The notes beneath the pieces are model-generated. The model saw only the letters and a list, made by a program, of their open reading frames with translations. It was not told where the DNA came from and did not search any database. A stretch of 64,000 nt of DNA. Source: an uncultured Legionella sp. Lineage in GTDB: Bacteria > Pseudomonadota > Gammaproteobacteria > Legionellales > Legionellaceae. Where the stretch lies: the NCBI GenBank assembly GCA_902168255.1, contig CABHON010000018.1, positions 62,001 through 126,000 on the forward strand, given 5' to 3'. Below, piece after piece: positions 46,497 through 57,321 of this stretch; within the stretch, counting starts at the first letter, position 1; every line of letters begins with the position of its first letter. A program made the position numbers and the translations under genes.

Positions 46497-47942
46497 ATGA
46501 CAAAACCATTAACAACCGCCAGTGGTTATCCCGTTGCAGATAATCAAAACTCAGTTTCAGCTGGCGCTCATGGGCCACTCTTGCTGCAAGATTTTCATTT
46601 ATTGGAAAAATTAGCGCATTTTAATCGCGAGCGTATTCCTGAACGTGTGGTACATGCGAAAGGTTCGGGTGCTTATGGTACGTTAACCGTAACGCATGAT
46701 ATTTCTTCTTATACCAAAGCAAAAATCTTTGCGTCAATTGGCAAGCAAACGCCGATGTTTATTCGTTTTTCGACCGTAGGTGGTGAGAAGGGTTCAGCGG
46801 ATACAGTACGAGATCCTCGTGGCTTTGCGGTAAAATTTTATACTGAGGAAGGTATTTGGGATTTAGTCGGAAACAATACACCCGTGTTTTTCTTACGGGA
46901 TCCTTCCAAATTTCCCGATTTTATTCACACTCAAAAACGTGATCCCCACACGAATTTAAAATCTGCACAAATGGTATGGGATTTTGCGTCGCTTTCTCCT
47001 GAATCACTTCATCAATTTACTATTTTATTTTCTGATCGCGGGTTACCCGATGGTTATCGACATATGGATGGATTTAGCAGTCATACGTATAGTTTAATTA
47101 ACCATAAAAATGAGCGTTTTTGGTGTAAATGGCATTTTAAAACCCAACAAGGCATTAAAAACCTTGCCAATGTAGATGCCAATCGTTTGGCAGGAGAAAA
47201 TCCAGATTACGCGCAACAAGATTTATTTAATGCCATTGAGCAAGGTGATTATCCTAAATGGACACTCTTTGTGCAAATTATGCCGGAAAAAGAGGCTGAG
47301 AATTACCATATTAACCCGTTTGATCTCACGAAAGTGTGGCCACATGCTGATTATCCGCTTATCGAAGTAGCCACCATGGAGTTAAACCGTAATCCAGAAA
47401 ATTATTTTGCCGAAGTGGAGCAAGCCGCTTTTGCACCGAGTCAAATTATTCCTGGATTAGGCTTTTCTCCTGATAAAATGCTGCAAGGCCGGCTCTTTGC
47501 ATACGCCGATGCGCATCGTTATCGTTTGGGCATTAATCATCATCAAATTCCCGTGAATAAACCCACTTGCCCTTTTCATATGAATCATCGAGATGGGGCG
47601 ATGCGCACCGATGAAAATGGCGGTCGTGCACCCAATTATGAACCTACTTCTTCTACCCAAGGTTTAGCCCAGAATCCTGCTTACAAAGAGCCAGCTTTGA
47701 ATCTGGGTGATAATGTTTGGGCAGATCGTTTCAATCATCGGGTAGATGAAGATTACTATACGCAGCCGGGTAATCTTTTTCGATTAATGTCTTCCGAGCA
47801 GCAACAATTGTTAATCAATAACATAGTAGACTCATTAAAACTAGCTGATGTTTCTGTCCAACAACGCCAAATAGCCCACTTTCTTAAAGCAGACCCTGCC
47901 TATGGAAAAGGAGTTGAGGAAGGATTGAAAAAATCCCAATAA
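46497..47942 (+). CDS. katA: Catalase, small-subunit type
   Basis: 481-residue haem catalase. The distal histidine is in [12 protein letters not shown] (His 53), followed by the [29 protein letters not shown] stretch and the proximal haem ligand in [13 protein letters not shown]. Length fits clade 3 small-subunit catalases. It decomposes hydrogen peroxide, a defence against oxidants met in host cells. A GAGG lies before ATG. It is followed by a strong terminator hairpin. No OxyR gene is adjacent. Confidence 0.96.
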   Translation: MTKPLTTASGYPVADNQNSVSAGAHGPLLLQDFHLLEKLAHFNRERIPERVVHAKGSGAYGTLTVTHDISSYTKAKIFASIGKQTPMFIRFSTVGGEKGSADTVRDPRGFAVKFYTEEGIWDLVGNNTPVFFLRDPSKFPDFIHTQKRDPHTNLKSAQMVWDFASLSPESLHQFTILFSDRGLPDGYRHMDGFSSHTYSLINHKNERFWCKWHFKTQQGIKNLANVDANRLAGENPDYAQQDLFNAIEQGDYPKWTLFVQIMPEKEAENYHINPFDLTKVWPHADYPLIEVATMELNRNPENYFAEVEQAAFAPSQIIPGLGFSPDKMLQGRLFAYADAHRYRLGINHHQIPVNKPTCPFHMNHRDGAMRTDENGGRAPNYEPTSSTQGLAQNPAYKEPALNLGDNVWADRFNHRVDEDYYTQPGNLFRLMSSEQQQLLINNIVDSLKLADVSVQQRQIAHFLKADPAYGKGVEEGLKKSQ

Positions 47943-47955
47943 CCTCTAATCTTGC

Positions 47956-47984
47956 GTAGGGCGACTGGCGGTCGCCCTTTTTCA
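47956..47984 (+). terminator. Catalase terminator
   Basis: GGGCGAC, a five-base loop and GTCGCCC form a seven-base GC stem followed by TTTTTC, a standard rho-independent terminator 13 bp after the catalase stop. The preceding GTA makes it look like a short member of the same dispersed palindrome style. Confidence 0.85.
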
Positions 47985-48119
47985 TGAGTATAAAAATGAG
48001 AGCATGCTCGTCCTCCGCAAAGACGCAAAAGTTACTTCCCATTTTATAGGCCTGCATCAACCAATCCCTGAAAAAAATCTGTTATAATTGTAATAAAATT
48101 AATATCCTTAAGGAATAAA

Positions 48120-49718
48120 ATGTCTAATTTGATTGAAAAAATCACACAATGGTTGAAAAACTCTCGAGAAAAATTGCCTTTTGGCTCAGAAGAAAACAAG
48201 ACATTAGTTAACACGTTACTTACACGTTTAAAAAAAAGACCCCTAGAGCCTTCTATTATTAACCACGATGAGCTGACTTCTTTACAAGCAACCTATGCTG
48301 CTTGTGAAGCAAACATCCTTCAGCAAGTTGAAAATAATGCTTCCTTGTCAACGGAGCAAAAGGAGTTAATCACGGTAGCTACTCAAGACTCTTCCTATCC
48401 ACAAATAACGAATGATCTTCATAAGGCATTAAATGCCATGCAAGGGTTATATGAACAATTTGAAGCCTTATGGGATTTAAAAAATAGTATTCTAAATTTA
48501 CAAAATATTAAAAAACTTGATGATAATGTAAAAGAAATAAACGATATTATTGCGTCTGATCAACAAACAATGAATAAAAATACTCTTCTCGCTATTGTTG
48601 ATACAATTCACCATGAATTAAAAGAAAATAACATTTTGCAAGTACTCGAAAGTTTTTATGATTTAGAGCAATATCTTACACAAACATTAGGCATCAGGTT
48701 ATTAGAGCGAAAAGGAAAAAATTGCAACATACAAGAATATTGTGAAGCTGTTTTTAATGCCTGCAATACTTGGATTTCTACAGACATAACCATTACTGAT
48801 CGTGAGCAATGGGCTGCTTTTGGAGAAGTATTAGCCACTGCTTACCAAGCTGGTGCTTCTGTTGTAGATAATTACTATGAAGTAGACAAAGATCTAGAAG
48901 CCTATCAAATATTAGAATCCAAACAAGCGAAAATTGTACACATGCTCAATGGTTTTAAATTGTATCAATCCATGCTAGATAATCGCGGAGAAGAAAAGCA
49001 GATTAATTATAATTCCCAAAGTTTTATAGAAAAAGAAAAAAGTGTTTCTTCAAATTTAACCTGGTGGCTTCATTTTAATACTGATAGCAATGATTATATT
49101 AAAAAATTTTGTCAACAAAGAAAGATTGCAACAACAACAAAATCCGCATTAATAACTGATTTATTGAAAAACACTCCTTTACTGAATTTAAATAAAGAAA
49201 TATTTACTTTATTTGAAAACGCCTCTGTTAATGACCAAAAGGATTGTTCTCTATTACGTCATCAATTTCAACAGGATGTTTTTGATTATCAGATTAGAAA
49301 TGTGTCGCAAGTAATTACATGGCAAAAAAATTTACAAGATGAAAAAACCGACACAGCACAAATTCTTGCTGCCCAAAAAGCCTTTGTTCATCAAATTCAG
49401 GAGCTGATTCGGGACACAAAATGGAAAATTAATCTATTAGGCGGAGAGCGTATAAATGTGGGCCATACAACAAAAGTTCTTCCTCATCATGTAGCAACCA
49501 TCTTTAAGAAATGCCAAGAACTTAATAGTAAAAACGATCTTACCGAAGAGAGTTGGCAAAAGGCGTTTGCAGAAATTGCCACGATCGGAAAGCAAGCAGC
49601 CTCCCAAAATACGAAATATCATTTCTTAGGATTCACCTGGGAAAAAAGAAACAAAAATACTCAATCATTCTATGAAAAATTCGAGAATTATCAAAAATTC
49701 CCTAGTAATAGAATGTAG
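48120..49718 (+). CDS. Uncharacterised helical protein, possible effector
   Basis: 532 residues, predicted almost all helical, no signal peptide and no membrane segments. It is Asn/Gln/Lys-rich with coiled-coil character around residues 60-150, for example ACEANILQQVENN and ALNAMQGLYEQFEALWDLKNSI. No domain or motif is recognised. Low-complexity helical proteins without homologues are common among Dot/Icm substrates, but the C-terminus (EKFENYQKFPSNRM) shows no clear E-block, so the effector idea is only a guess. A TATAAT lies 32 bp before the ATG. The gene stands alone between catalase and valS. Confidence 0.4.
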   Translation: MSNLIEKITQWLKNSREKLPFGSEENKTLVNTLLTRLKKRPLEPSIINHDELTSLQATYAACEANILQQVENNASLSTEQKELITVATQDSSYPQITNDLHKALNAMQGLYEQFEALWDLKNSILNLQNIKKLDDNVKEINDIIASDQQTMNKNTLLAIVDTIHHELKENNILQVLESFYDLEQYLTQTLGIRLLERKGKNCNIQEYCEAVFNACNTWISTDITITDREQWAAFGEVLATAYQAGASVVDNYYEVDKDLEAYQILESKQAKIVHMLNGFKLYQSMLDNRGEEKQINYNSQSFIEKEKSVSSNLTWWLHFNTDSNDYIKKFCQQRKIATTTKSALITDLLKNTPLLNLNKEIFTLFENASVNDQKDCSLLRHQFQQDVFDYQIRNVSQVITWQKNLQDEKTDTAQILAAQKAFVHQIQELIRDTKWKINLLGGERINVGHTTKVLPHHVATIFKKCQELNSKNDLTEESWQKAFAEIATIGKQAASQNTKYHFLGFTWEKRNKNTQSFYEKFENYQKFPSNRM

Positions 49719-49798
49719 ATCACATCACCAAATATTGTTGGAAATAACCTAATCTCAGTAAAATCAAAGATACATATTAAAAAGATGATTTTCTTTGC

Positions 49799-49823
49799 GG
49801 GCAGGTACAAGGCCTGCCCCTAC
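49799..49823. repeat. GTAGGGGC repeat, copy 5 (half element, inverted)
   Basis: A single arm beginning GGGCAGGTACA and ending CTGCCCCTAC, in the opposite orientation to the half element at 24606. It sits 17 bp before the valS stop codon's position, in the 3' region of that gene's transcript, and could act as a hairpin through its CAGG/CCTG core. Confidence 0.7.
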
Positions 49824-49840
49824 AAAGAACAACTCATATT

Positions 49841-52618
49841 TTAACCCAACAACTTTAATTTTTCTTGAAGTTGTTGAATCGCTGACGTTAATTGCTGACT
49901 CGTTTCCTTCTCTTTTGCCACTAATGTTTCAGGGGCCTTAGCAATAAAATCTGGGTTATCCAAACGACTTTGTGCGTGGTGCAATGATTTTTCCATCTTC
50001 ATTATTTCACGTACAAGACGTTCTTTTTCTTCTGTTTGATCCACAGCACCTTCCATGGACACCAGAATTTCAAGTTCACCCACTAAAGCCGTTGCAGGCA
50101 TCACAGGTTTCTCTTCTTTTAACCAATGCAGATGCTCAAGCTTAGCCAAATGAATTAAGCTTTTGCGATATTTTTTAATATTCGCTTTATCTTGCTCCGA
50201 GCCATGATGCACAAAAACCGTCAATTTTTTACTAGGTGCAATATTTCGTTCACCACGAATATTACGAATAGCTAATGTCACTTCTTTGACCCATTTGATT
50301 TCCTCTTCAATAGCAGGATCAATCTGTTCAGGATGAACAATTGGATAACGCTGAAGCATAATCGTTTCACCGGATTTACCTGCCATTGGACCCAATTTTT
50401 GCCAAATTTCCTCAGTAATAAAAGGAATAAGTGGGTGTAACAAGCGTAAAATGGTTTCAAGTACTTGAATCAATGTTTTTCGTGTACCACGTTTTAAGGC
50501 ATCTAAGGCATTCTCACTGTTAAGAACAATCTTTGAAAACTCGACGTACCAATCACAATATTCATGCCAAGTAAATTCGTATAACGTTTGTGCCAATAAA
50601 TCAAAACGGTATTGCTGAAAATAACGATGTGCTTCTTCAATTGTGCGTTGTAATCGCGATAAAATAAAACGATCGGCGGGACTATATTCAAACGCCCCAT
50701 CGCCCCAATCTTCATCATCACCTGATTGTTCGGTATTCATCATCACGAAACGTGCTGCATTCCATAATTTATTGCAGAAATTACGGTAGCCTTCAACACG
50801 ATTTAAATCAAAGTTAATGCTTCGTGTAGGAGAAGCCATGGCACAAAAAGTAAAGCGCAAAGCATCGGTTCCAAATCCTGGAATACCTTTAGGAAATGTC
50901 TTCTTGGTATTTTCAATAATTTTGTCTTTTTGTGATCCTAACAGCAAATGAGCAGTACGTTTTTCGAGTAAATCTTCTAAAGAAATACCATCAATAATAT
51001 CAATAGGATCCAACACATTTCCTTTCGATTTAGACATTTTTTGCCCATCTGAATCGCGAATCAACCCAGTAATATATACTTCATGAAAAGGAATTTTTCC
51101 GGTGAATTTCAATCCCATCATAATCATGCGTGCAACCCAGAAAAAGATAATATCAAACCCGGTTACCAAGACATTTGTTGGGTAGAATTTTTTTAGTTCA
51201 GGTGTGGTTTCTGGCCAGCCTAACGTTGAAAAAGGCCATAAAGCAGAAGAGAACCAAGTGTCTAACACATCCTCGTCCTGACGCAATGCAACATCTGCAC
51301 CCAACTTATGCTTAAAGCGAACATCTTCTTCGCTATATCCTACATAAATATTATGTTTTTCATCATACCATGCAGGAATACGATGTCCCCACCATAGTTG
51401 ACGGCTAATACACCAATCCTCTATGTTTTCCATCCATTGGAAATAGGTTTTGTTCCAACCTTCAGGAATCAGTTTTATTTTTCCCGAGCGAACCGCTTCA
51501 ATGGCAGGTTCTGCTAGAGGCGTCATTGAAACATACCATTGTTCCGTTAAATAAGGTTCAATAACCGCTTCTGATTTTTCACCTCGAGGAATTTTTAGCG
51601 TATGGGGCTCTTCTTTTTCTAACAACCCTGATGCTTTTAATTCTACAATTAACTGTTTGCGTGCCACAAAACGATCTAATCCCTGATATTTTTCAGGCAC
51701 TTCTTGGTTAAGGGTGGCATCTTTATTTAAAATATTAATGCGGTTTAATTGATGGCGTTTACCAATTTCATAATCATTGAAATCATGCGCAGGCGTAATT
51801 TTCACACAACCGGTACCAAATGTTTCATCAATGGTTTCATCCGCAATAATAGGAATCTTTCGATCGGTTAAAGGCAATTTAACCATTTTTCCAATTAAAG
51901 ATTTGTACCGGGCATCCTTTGGATTTACGGCAATCGCTGTATCCCCAAATAACGTTTCTGGACGTGTCGTAGCAATGACAATAAATTGAGTTTCATCAGC
52001 AGGCTCATCCGCCAAATGATAACGAATATGCCATAACGTACCCTTTTCTTCAGTTGAAATCACTTCCAAATCCGATACAGCCGTGCCTAATTTAGGATCC
52101 CAGTTTACTAAACGTTGACCACGATAAATAAGTCCCTCATGATAGAGTTGAATAAACACTTTCTGAACAGCGGTAGATAAACCTTCATCCAAGGTAAAGC
52201 GTTCACGCTCCCAATCCAATGAAGACCCCATACGTCGCAATTGGCGACTAATATTTCCACCCGAAATCTCTTTCCATTCCCAAATTTTTTCAACAAAAGC
52301 TTCGCGGGAAAATTCTTGGCGTGATTGTCCTTTTGCGTTTAATCCTCTTTCAACCACCATTTGGGTGGAAATACCCGCATGATCCGTGCCTGGCTGCCAT
52401 AAGGCGCTTTCCCCTAACATGCGATGATAACGCACTAGTGCATCCATTAAAGTATGCTGAAACCCATGTCCCATATGTAAACTGCCGGTTACATTAGGTG
52501 GAGGAAGCATAATGCAATAAGGCGCACCGTCTCCTTGAGGAGAGAAATACCCTTCTTCCTCCCACTGCTCATAACATGTTTGTTCAATATTTTTAGGAGA
52601 ATACGTTTTATCCATCAT
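49841..52618 (-). CDS. valS: Valyl-tRNA synthetase
   Basis: 925-residue class I synthetase. The HIGH-type motif is [15 protein letters not shown], the KMSKS motif is in [15 protein letters not shown], and the editing domain has the [18 protein letters not shown] signature. The C-terminal anticodon-binding domain and a terminal coiled coil (residues about 860-925, [13 protein letters not shown]) are complete, as in bacterial ValRS. Length is normal. The gene is divergent from the SDR, with 147 bp between them. In some gammaproteobacteria valS is flanked by holC, which is absent here. Confidence 0.97.
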   Translation of the reverse strand: MMDKTYSPKNIEQTCYEQWEEEGYFSPQGDGAPYCIMLPPPNVTGSLHMGHGFQHTLMDALVRYHRMLGESALWQPGTDHAGISTQMVVERGLNAKGQSRQEFSREAFVEKIWEWKEISGGNISRQLRRMGSSLDWERERFTLDEGLSTAVQKVFIQLYHEGLIYRGQRLVNWDPKLGTAVSDLEVISTEEKGTLWHIRYHLADEPADETQFIVIATTRPETLFGDTAIAVNPKDARYKSLIGKMVKLPLTDRKIPIIADETIDETFGTGCVKITPAHDFNDYEIGKRHQLNRINILNKDATLNQEVPEKYQGLDRFVARKQLIVELKASGLLEKEEPHTLKIPRGEKSEAVIEPYLTEQWYVSMTPLAEPAIEAVRSGKIKLIPEGWNKTYFQWMENIEDWCISRQLWWGHRIPAWYDEKHNIYVGYSEEDVRFKHKLGADVALRQDEDVLDTWFSSALWPFSTLGWPETTPELKKFYPTNVLVTGFDIIFFWVARMIMMGLKFTGKIPFHEVYITGLIRDSDGQKMSKSKGNVLDPIDIIDGISLEDLLEKRTAHLLLGSQKDKIIENTKKTFPKGIPGFGTDALRFTFCAMASPTRSINFDLNRVEGYRNFCNKLWNAARFVMMNTEQSGDDEDWGDGAFEYSPADRFILSRLQRTIEEAHRYFQQYRFDLLAQTLYEFTWHEYCDWYVEFSKIVLNSENALDALKRGTRKTLIQVLETILRLLHPLIPFITEEIWQKLGPMAGKSGETIMLQRYPIVHPEQIDPAIEEEIKWVKEVTLAIRNIRGERNIAPSKKLTVFVHHGSEQDKANIKKYRKSLIHLAKLEHLHWLKEEKPVMPATALVGELEILVSMEGAVDQTEEKERLVREIMKMEKSLHHAQSRLDNPDFIAKAPETLVAKEKETSQQLTSAIQQLQEKLKLLG

Positions 52619-52765
52619 GATACCAATTTTAAGGGAATTAAAGAGGCGTAATTATAGCGAGGAGGGGCTAAAAAGTGAAGAAAAAATACCGCTCCATCAA
52701 AATTTTGTCGCTTTTAATATTTTTGCCTATATTGAATAATATTTTATGTAATTAGGAGGAAAAAA

Positions 52766-53623
52766 ATGTCAAATACTTCCCATAAACCAGCACAACATCA
52801 AGAACACCAACCAGGCGTAGCAAGTAAAATGCACCCTAAACCTAAATTAGAAGCAGAGAATTATCAAGCTAGCGACAAATTAAAAGGGAAAGTTGCCTTA
52901 ATTACAGGCGGCGACAGTGGCATTGGCGCTGCTACTGCCATTATGTTCGCTAAAGAAGGAGCTGATATTGCCATTGTCTATTTAGAAGAAGATTCTGATG
53001 CAGAAAAAATTAAACAGCGTATCGAATCATTAGGCTGCCAATGTTTGTTGATTAAGGGCGATATTCAACAAGAAGATTTTTGCCAAGAAGCCATTCAGCA
53101 AACCGTTTCTCAGTTTGGAAATATAAATATTTTAATCAATAATGCAGCGGAACAACATGTAGCGCAAGATATTACTGAAATTTCCGCTGAACAATTGCAA
53201 AAAACCTTTGCGACCAATATTTTTTCCATGTTTTATTTAACAAAAGCGGCTTTGCCTCATTTGCATAAAGGCGATTGCATTATAAATACCGCCTCTGTGG
53301 TTGCTTATCGTGGCAGTGAGCATCTTCTTGATTATGCAGCAACCAAAGGTGCTGTAGTCAGCTTTACCCGCTCTTTATCTAGCTCGCTTATATCCAAAGG
53401 GATTCGGGTTAATGCGGTAGCCCCAGGTCCAATTTGGACACCTCTAATTCCTTCTTCTTTTTCAGAAGAAAAAGTAGAAAAATTTGGCACTAACACACCT
53501 ATTGAGCGTCCTGGTGAACCCTATGAAGTTGCCCCTTGCTATTTATTTTTAGCGTCTCAAGATTCCAGTTATATGTCAGGGCAAGTATTGCATCCCAATG
53601 GTGGTGAGATGGTTGGGGGTTAA
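52766..53623 (+). CDS. Short-chain dehydrogenase/reductase
   Basis: 285 residues with the classical SDR features: cofactor loop GGDSGIGAATA, NNAA, the YAATK catalytic motif (Tyr and Lys) and the PGPIWTPL loop. The long N-terminal Asn/His/Lys/Pro-rich stretch (about 40 residues, NTSHKPAQHQEHQPG) and overall pattern match general-stress SDRs such as E. coli YghA. Substrate unknown. AGGAGGAAAAAA precedes the ATG, a very strong ribosome site. It is convergent with truA, with an 11-base perfect hairpin between them. Confidence 0.88.
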   Translation: MSNTSHKPAQHQEHQPGVASKMHPKPKLEAENYQASDKLKGKVALITGGDSGIGAATAIMFAKEGADIAIVYLEEDSDAEKIKQRIESLGCQCLLIKGDIQQEDFCQEAIQQTVSQFGNINILINNAAEQHVAQDITEISAEQLQKTFATNIFSMFYLTKAALPHLHKGDCIINTASVVAYRGSEHLLDYAATKGAVVSFTRSLSSSLISKGIRVNAVAPGPIWTPLIPSSFSEEKVEKFGTNTPIERPGEPYEVAPCYLFLASQDSSYMSGQVLHPNGGEMVGG

Positions 53624-53636
53624 ACACTTCATGAAA

Positions 53637-53665
53637 TGTCACAAATATAATGTTTATTTGTGACA
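53637..53665. terminator. Perfect hairpin between SDR and truA
   Basis: TGTCACAAATA and TATTTGTGACA form an eleven-base perfect stem with a seven-base loop. The two genes are convergent (SDR stop 53623, truA stop 53701), so it could serve as a bidirectional terminator, although T-runs are short. Confidence 0.5.
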
Positions 53666-53700
53666 AATGGATTCATGCTCGTTATTACTTTTCAGGAAAT

Positions 53701-54480
53701 TTATAATAACCCAATTGAATGATTACTTTCTGGAATTTGATAAATTTCGGGATACTCAGCATTCACAAAATATAACCCATACGGAGGAGCAGTTTCGGCG
53801 CCTAATCGTCGATCTTTTGCCTCTAATACTTCCTGTACCCAGCTGGGACGGCGTTTGCCCGTTCCTACTGCCATTAATACACCCGCAATATTCCTTACCA
53901 TATGGTGCAAAAACGCATTAGCGGTAATTTCAATTTGTACATATCGTTGATAACGAGTAACCGAAACCGCTTTGACGAAACGCATAGGACTCAAAGACTG
54001 GCAATCACTTGCCCTAAAAGAGGTAAAATCATGTTCACCAATTAAATACTTCACACCTTCTGCCATATGCTCATGATTAAGCTTTCGATAAATCCAAGTA
54101 ACATTACGGCGAAATAATGCCGGTCGAATAGATTCATCACATATTATATAACGATACGTTCGAGATTGAGCTGAATATCGAGCATGAAAATCTTCCGGCA
54201 CCTCTTTTGCCCAACGAACACAGACATCTTTGGATAAAAAGGTATTGGTTCCATGAATCCAGCTATGGAGGTTGCGTTTTACTGTTGTATCAAAATGCAA
54301 AACTTGTCCTACGGCATGAACACCCGTATCGGTTCGACCAGCGCATACAACTTCAATGGGTTGTTGCGCTACTTGCTGAATTGCGCTTTCTATTGAGCCT
54401 TGAACAGTATGCAAGCCTGGCTGTTTTTGCCAACCATGGTATTGGCTTCCATCGTATTCAATACCTAAGGCAATACGCAT
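53701..54480 (-). CDS. truA: tRNA pseudouridine(38-40) synthase
   Basis: 259-residue TruA. The catalytic aspartate is in CAGRTDTGVHA (Asp at about 51). Other conserved elements are GSQYHGWQKQ near the start, SFRASDCQS and FLHHMVRNIAGVLMAVG. It modifies the anticodon stem-loop of many tRNAs. Its start is directly adjacent to the end of the outer-membrane protein gene (54481), so the two are probably in one transcript. Confidence 0.96.
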   Translation of the reverse strand: MRIALGIEYDGSQYHGWQKQPGLHTVQGSIESAIQQVAQQPIEVVCAGRTDTGVHAVGQVLHFDTTVKRNLHSWIHGTNTFLSKDVCVRWAKEVPEDFHARYSAQSRTYRYIICDESIRPALFRRNVTWIYRKLNHEHMAEGVKYLIGEHDFTSFRASDCQSLSPMRFVKAVSVTRYQRYVQIEITANAFLHHMVRNIAGVLMAVGTGKRRPSWVQEVLEAKDRRLGAETAPPYGLYFVNAEYPEIYQIPESNHSIGLL

Positions 54481-55293
54481 TTATTCCATCCAGTATCGCA
54501 CACCGACACCTGCGGCTGTTGACCCCACTGTTCCAGGACAATAAAGCCCAAATACGCCTGAACGGTGATGTAACCGATAAAGAACCTGCCACTCGGGATG
54601 AGTTGGCAAAGAAAAGGTTAATTCAGCCATTACATAGTTCAAAAATTGTCTTGCATCACCAGGTTCATTTTGAGAATCAATTTCTTGCTGCGGGTTATGT
54701 GAAGCAAAAGACACACCTTCTCCAATACCAAATGTTGTCAACAATTTGTTATTCCATGGGAAATCTCGCCATCGAAAGACAAAGTATGGGTTAAACTCAA
54801 CTAATGGGCCTGATGGATCGGTTTCATAAGTGAAGTTGGCAGCCAATTCAATTGTTGAAGCAAACAAGAGAGGAGCAATATATTTTCTAGCCCAGTTGTC
54901 TTTAGGTAATTGTCTATCTACTTCAATGACATATAATGAACCATTTCCTAAATGTCCATAATCAAAGTACATATCATGATACATTTCTTTGGTAGTCATC
55001 CAACCTAAATACCCCATCACACCCCAATCATATTTATCATAGACATCCCCAGAATGTTTCCAAGAATCATACCATGAGGGGCTGGTAGACGTAGTAACTG
55101 CCTCAGTATTTTCAGAAGCTGAAGATGAAGTTGTTTCAGAGGTTGACGCTGCTGATGTTGTTGTAGGCGTAGTGGTTGGGTTAACTGCTGTGTTCTCCAT
55201 GCTCTTATCTCTAGGAATATACATAGCAGCCTCTGCCACAATTGACATTCCTACTACTAAACAAAGCGTTAATATCTTAAAAATACTTTTCAT
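54481..55293 (-). CDS. Outer-membrane beta-barrel protein, possibly lipid A deacylase-like
   Basis: 270 residues. Signal peptide (KSIFKILTLCLVVGMSIVAEA-A), then a Thr/Ser-rich linker of about 55 residues (TTTPTTTSAASTSETTSSS), then a barrel-like domain. The C-terminal LHHRSGVFGLYCPGT pattern and final aromatic strand are similar to PagL-like lipid A 3-O-deacylases, where His and Ser are catalytic. Activity cannot be confirmed. The low-complexity linker may vary in length. It is upstream of and abutting truA. Confidence 0.5.
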   Translation of the reverse strand: MKSIFKILTLCLVVGMSIVAEAAMYIPRDKSMENTAVNPTTTPTTTSAASTSETTSSSASENTEAVTTSTSPSWYDSWKHSGDVYDKYDWGVMGYLGWMTTKEMYHDMYFDYGHLGNGSLYVIEVDRQLPKDNWARKYIAPLLFASTIELAANFTYETDPSGPLVEFNPYFVFRWRDFPWNNKLLTTFGIGEGVSFASHNPQQEIDSQNEPGDARQFLNYVMAELTFSLPTHPEWQVLYRLHHRSGVFGLYCPGTVGSTAAGVGVRYWME

Positions 55294-55375
55294 CTTCTTA
55301 CTAAATGCTTCTTTAAAAAATAAGCCAGGCAGTATATCATTCCTTCATTGAAATATAAATGCTTTAATTCAGGAA

Positions 55376-55523
55376 CGTCATTGCGAGGAATGTTTTGCAT
55401 GCAAGCAAAGCGCGGCGATGCAAAACAAGACGAAGCAATCCAGAAAATAAATATCGATGACTGGATTGCCACGTCGCTTTATTGCTTCGCTAACGCTACG
55501 CAATGTCGCTCCTCGCAATGACG
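55376..55523. repeat. 148-bp palindromic element with CGTCATTGCGAGG ends
   Basis: CGTCATTGCGAGG at the left is exactly inverted at the right (CCTCGCAATGACG). An inner pair GAAGCAATCCAG and CTGGATTGC is also inverted. It lies in the 272-bp gap between the outer-membrane protein gene and rluD. This type of element occurs dispersed in many bacterial genomes. Not a CRISPR. It may be a MITE. Confidence 0.85.
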
Positions 55524-55565
55524 CTCTCCGATGGTTAATTTTAATAACACCCATACATGTAAACA

Positions 55566-56546
55566 ATGACAAAAAAAATCTCTCTTACTGGCATTATTCC
55601 TGATTCTTTTGCACAGTATCGTGCCGATCAAGCCCTGGCTAAATTATTTCCGGAATATTCCCGTGCACGCCTCAGTCAATGGCTGAAAAATAAACACGTA
55701 ACGATTAATGGGCATATTCTGCGACCTAAAGATAAAGTGGAAGGCAATGAACAAGTTATTATTGAAGCCTTGTTAGAAGAAGAATCCTGGGAAGCTGAAT
55801 CCATTCCCTTGAATGTGATTTATGAAGATGACACTTTGCTTGTTATTAATAAACCAGCAGGTCTTGTGGTTCATCCCGCTCATGGCAATTTTCAACATAC
55901 GTTAGTTAATGCCTTACTCAATCATTGTCCTGAACTAACGCATATGCCCCGCGCTGGTTTAATCCATCGATTAGACAAAGATACAACCGGTCTTCTCGTC
56001 ATTGCAAAAACATTGGAAGCTCACCATACACTGGTAAAAGCGATGCAAGACCGACATATTCAACGCATTTACCAAGCGATAATCTATGTTAAAAACTTAA
56101 GACAACCACCTCCCTTAGAATGCACTATTCAAACAGCGATGGGTCGTCATCCACATCAACGATTAAAAATGGCGGTGACCACGCAGGGAAAACCAGCCAT
56201 TACCCATACAAAGCGCTTAAGTTATAATCCACCATTTGCTCATTTAGAAGTAGCATTAGAAACCGGTCGAACCCATCAGATTCGGGTTCATTTAGCCCAT
56301 ATTAATTTGCCGATTGTGGGCGATCCTTTGTATGGCATTTCTGGACCACAATTGGCTCGTTATACTGCTGTTCCACCAGCCATCGGAGAATATTTAAACC
56401 ACTTTTCAAGACAAGCATTGCATGCTTTTCGTTTAAGTTTAACTCACCCTAAAACTCACGAACGAATGACCTGGGAAGCACCGCTTCCTGATGATATGCA
56501 ACAATTATTAATCCTTATTTCTGATAACGAGCATAATCATGTCTAA
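55566..56546 (+). CDS. rluD: 23S rRNA pseudouridine(1911/1915/1917) synthase
   Basis: 326 residues. An S4-like N-terminal domain (SRARLSQWLKNKHVTINGH) precedes the catalytic domain with HRLDKDTTGLLVIAK, in which Asp is the nucleophile. The VVHPAHGNFQHTLVNALL segment is typical. RluD modifies helix 69 of 23S rRNA and is important for ribosome assembly. It overlaps the next gene by 8 bp, in the rluD-yfiH order known from E. coli. Confidence 0.94.
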   Translation: MTKKISLTGIIPDSFAQYRADQALAKLFPEYSRARLSQWLKNKHVTINGHILRPKDKVEGNEQVIIEALLEEESWEAESIPLNVIYEDDTLLVINKPAGLVVHPAHGNFQHTLVNALLNHCPELTHMPRAGLIHRLDKDTTGLLVIAKTLEAHHTLVKAMQDRHIQRIYQAIIYVKNLRQPPPLECTIQTAMGRHPHQRLKMAVTTQGKPAITHTKRLSYNPPFAHLEVALETGRTHQIRVHLAHINLPIVGDPLYGISGPQLARYTAVPPAIGEYLNHFSRQALHAFRLSLTHPKTHERMTWEAPLPDDMQQLLILISDNEHNHV

Positions 56547-57303
56547 ATCCTCATTGCTTACCCCTCATTGGCCTGCACCTTCCCACATTAAAGCATATAC
56601 CACTTTACGTTCACCTGGATATAGCGAAGGAATATATGCAAGCTTTAATTTAGGAATTCATGTTGGTGATAATGAGGAAGATGTTCGGGCAAATCGCGAA
56701 GAATTACAGCAAAGAGCTAATCTTCCTTCTGAACCAAAATGGATTAATCAAGTTCATAGCACTATTGCTGTACCAGCTGAAACCATTTCAGACAACCAAG
56801 TGGTAACAGCCGATGCTAGCTACACACAAAAATCAAAAACTATTTGTGTTGTACTAACCGCCGATTGTTTACCTATTTTAGTCACAAATAAAGAAGGTAC
56901 TGAAGTAGCCGCCATTCACGCAGGCTGGCGTGGGCTCGCCGATGGTGTTATCGAAAATACAATTAACGCTTTACACTCATCGCCTAAAAATTTACTCGTC
57001 TGGATAGGCCCTTCTATATCCAAACCGCATTATGAAGTGGGTGAAGATTTTTATGAAACCTTTGCTGCTTTTCATACAGAAAATGAATGTCACGAAGCAT
57101 TTCAAAAAAAACCTATAAAGGAAACAAAAAAATGGCTGGCTGACGTTCCTCTATTAGCCTATCAACGCTTGATAAAGCTTGGTATTCAACCGCAACATAT
57201 TTATTTATCGAATGAATGCACTTATACGCATGATGATCGATATTTTTCTTATCGACGCGATGGAGTAACTGGCCGAATAGCGAGCATGATATTTATTGAA
57301 TAA
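56539..57303 (+). CDS. pgeF: Laccase-domain protein YfiH/PgeF
   Basis: 254 residues of the polyphenol-oxidase/YfiH family. The zinc/catalytic sites are in VHS (QVHSTIAV), VLTADCLPIL (Cys) and AAIHAGWRGLADGVIEN (His), as known for family members. Some members act as purine-nucleoside or peptidoglycan-linked hydrolases, so the laccase name is historic. Overlap with rluD indicates coupling. The next gene begins 82 bp later, separated by a promoter-like region. Confidence 0.9.
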   Translation: MSKSSLLTPHWPAPSHIKAYTTLRSPGYSEGIYASFNLGIHVGDNEEDVRANREELQQRANLPSEPKWINQVHSTIAVPAETISDNQVVTADASYTQKSKTICVVLTADCLPILVTNKEGTEVAAIHAGWRGLADGVIENTINALHSSPKNLLVWIGPSISKPHYEVGEDFYETFAAFHTENECHEAFQKKPIKETKKWLADVPLLAYQRLIKLGIQPQHIYLSNECTYTHDDRYFSYRRDGVTGRIASMIFIE

Positions 57304-57321
57304 AACCTAAATTTTTTATAA

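Noticed and set aside
55376-55523. CRISPR repeat or tRNA-like structure
   Set aside because: Single unit, no spacer array, and no tRNA features such as T-arm or CCA acceptor.
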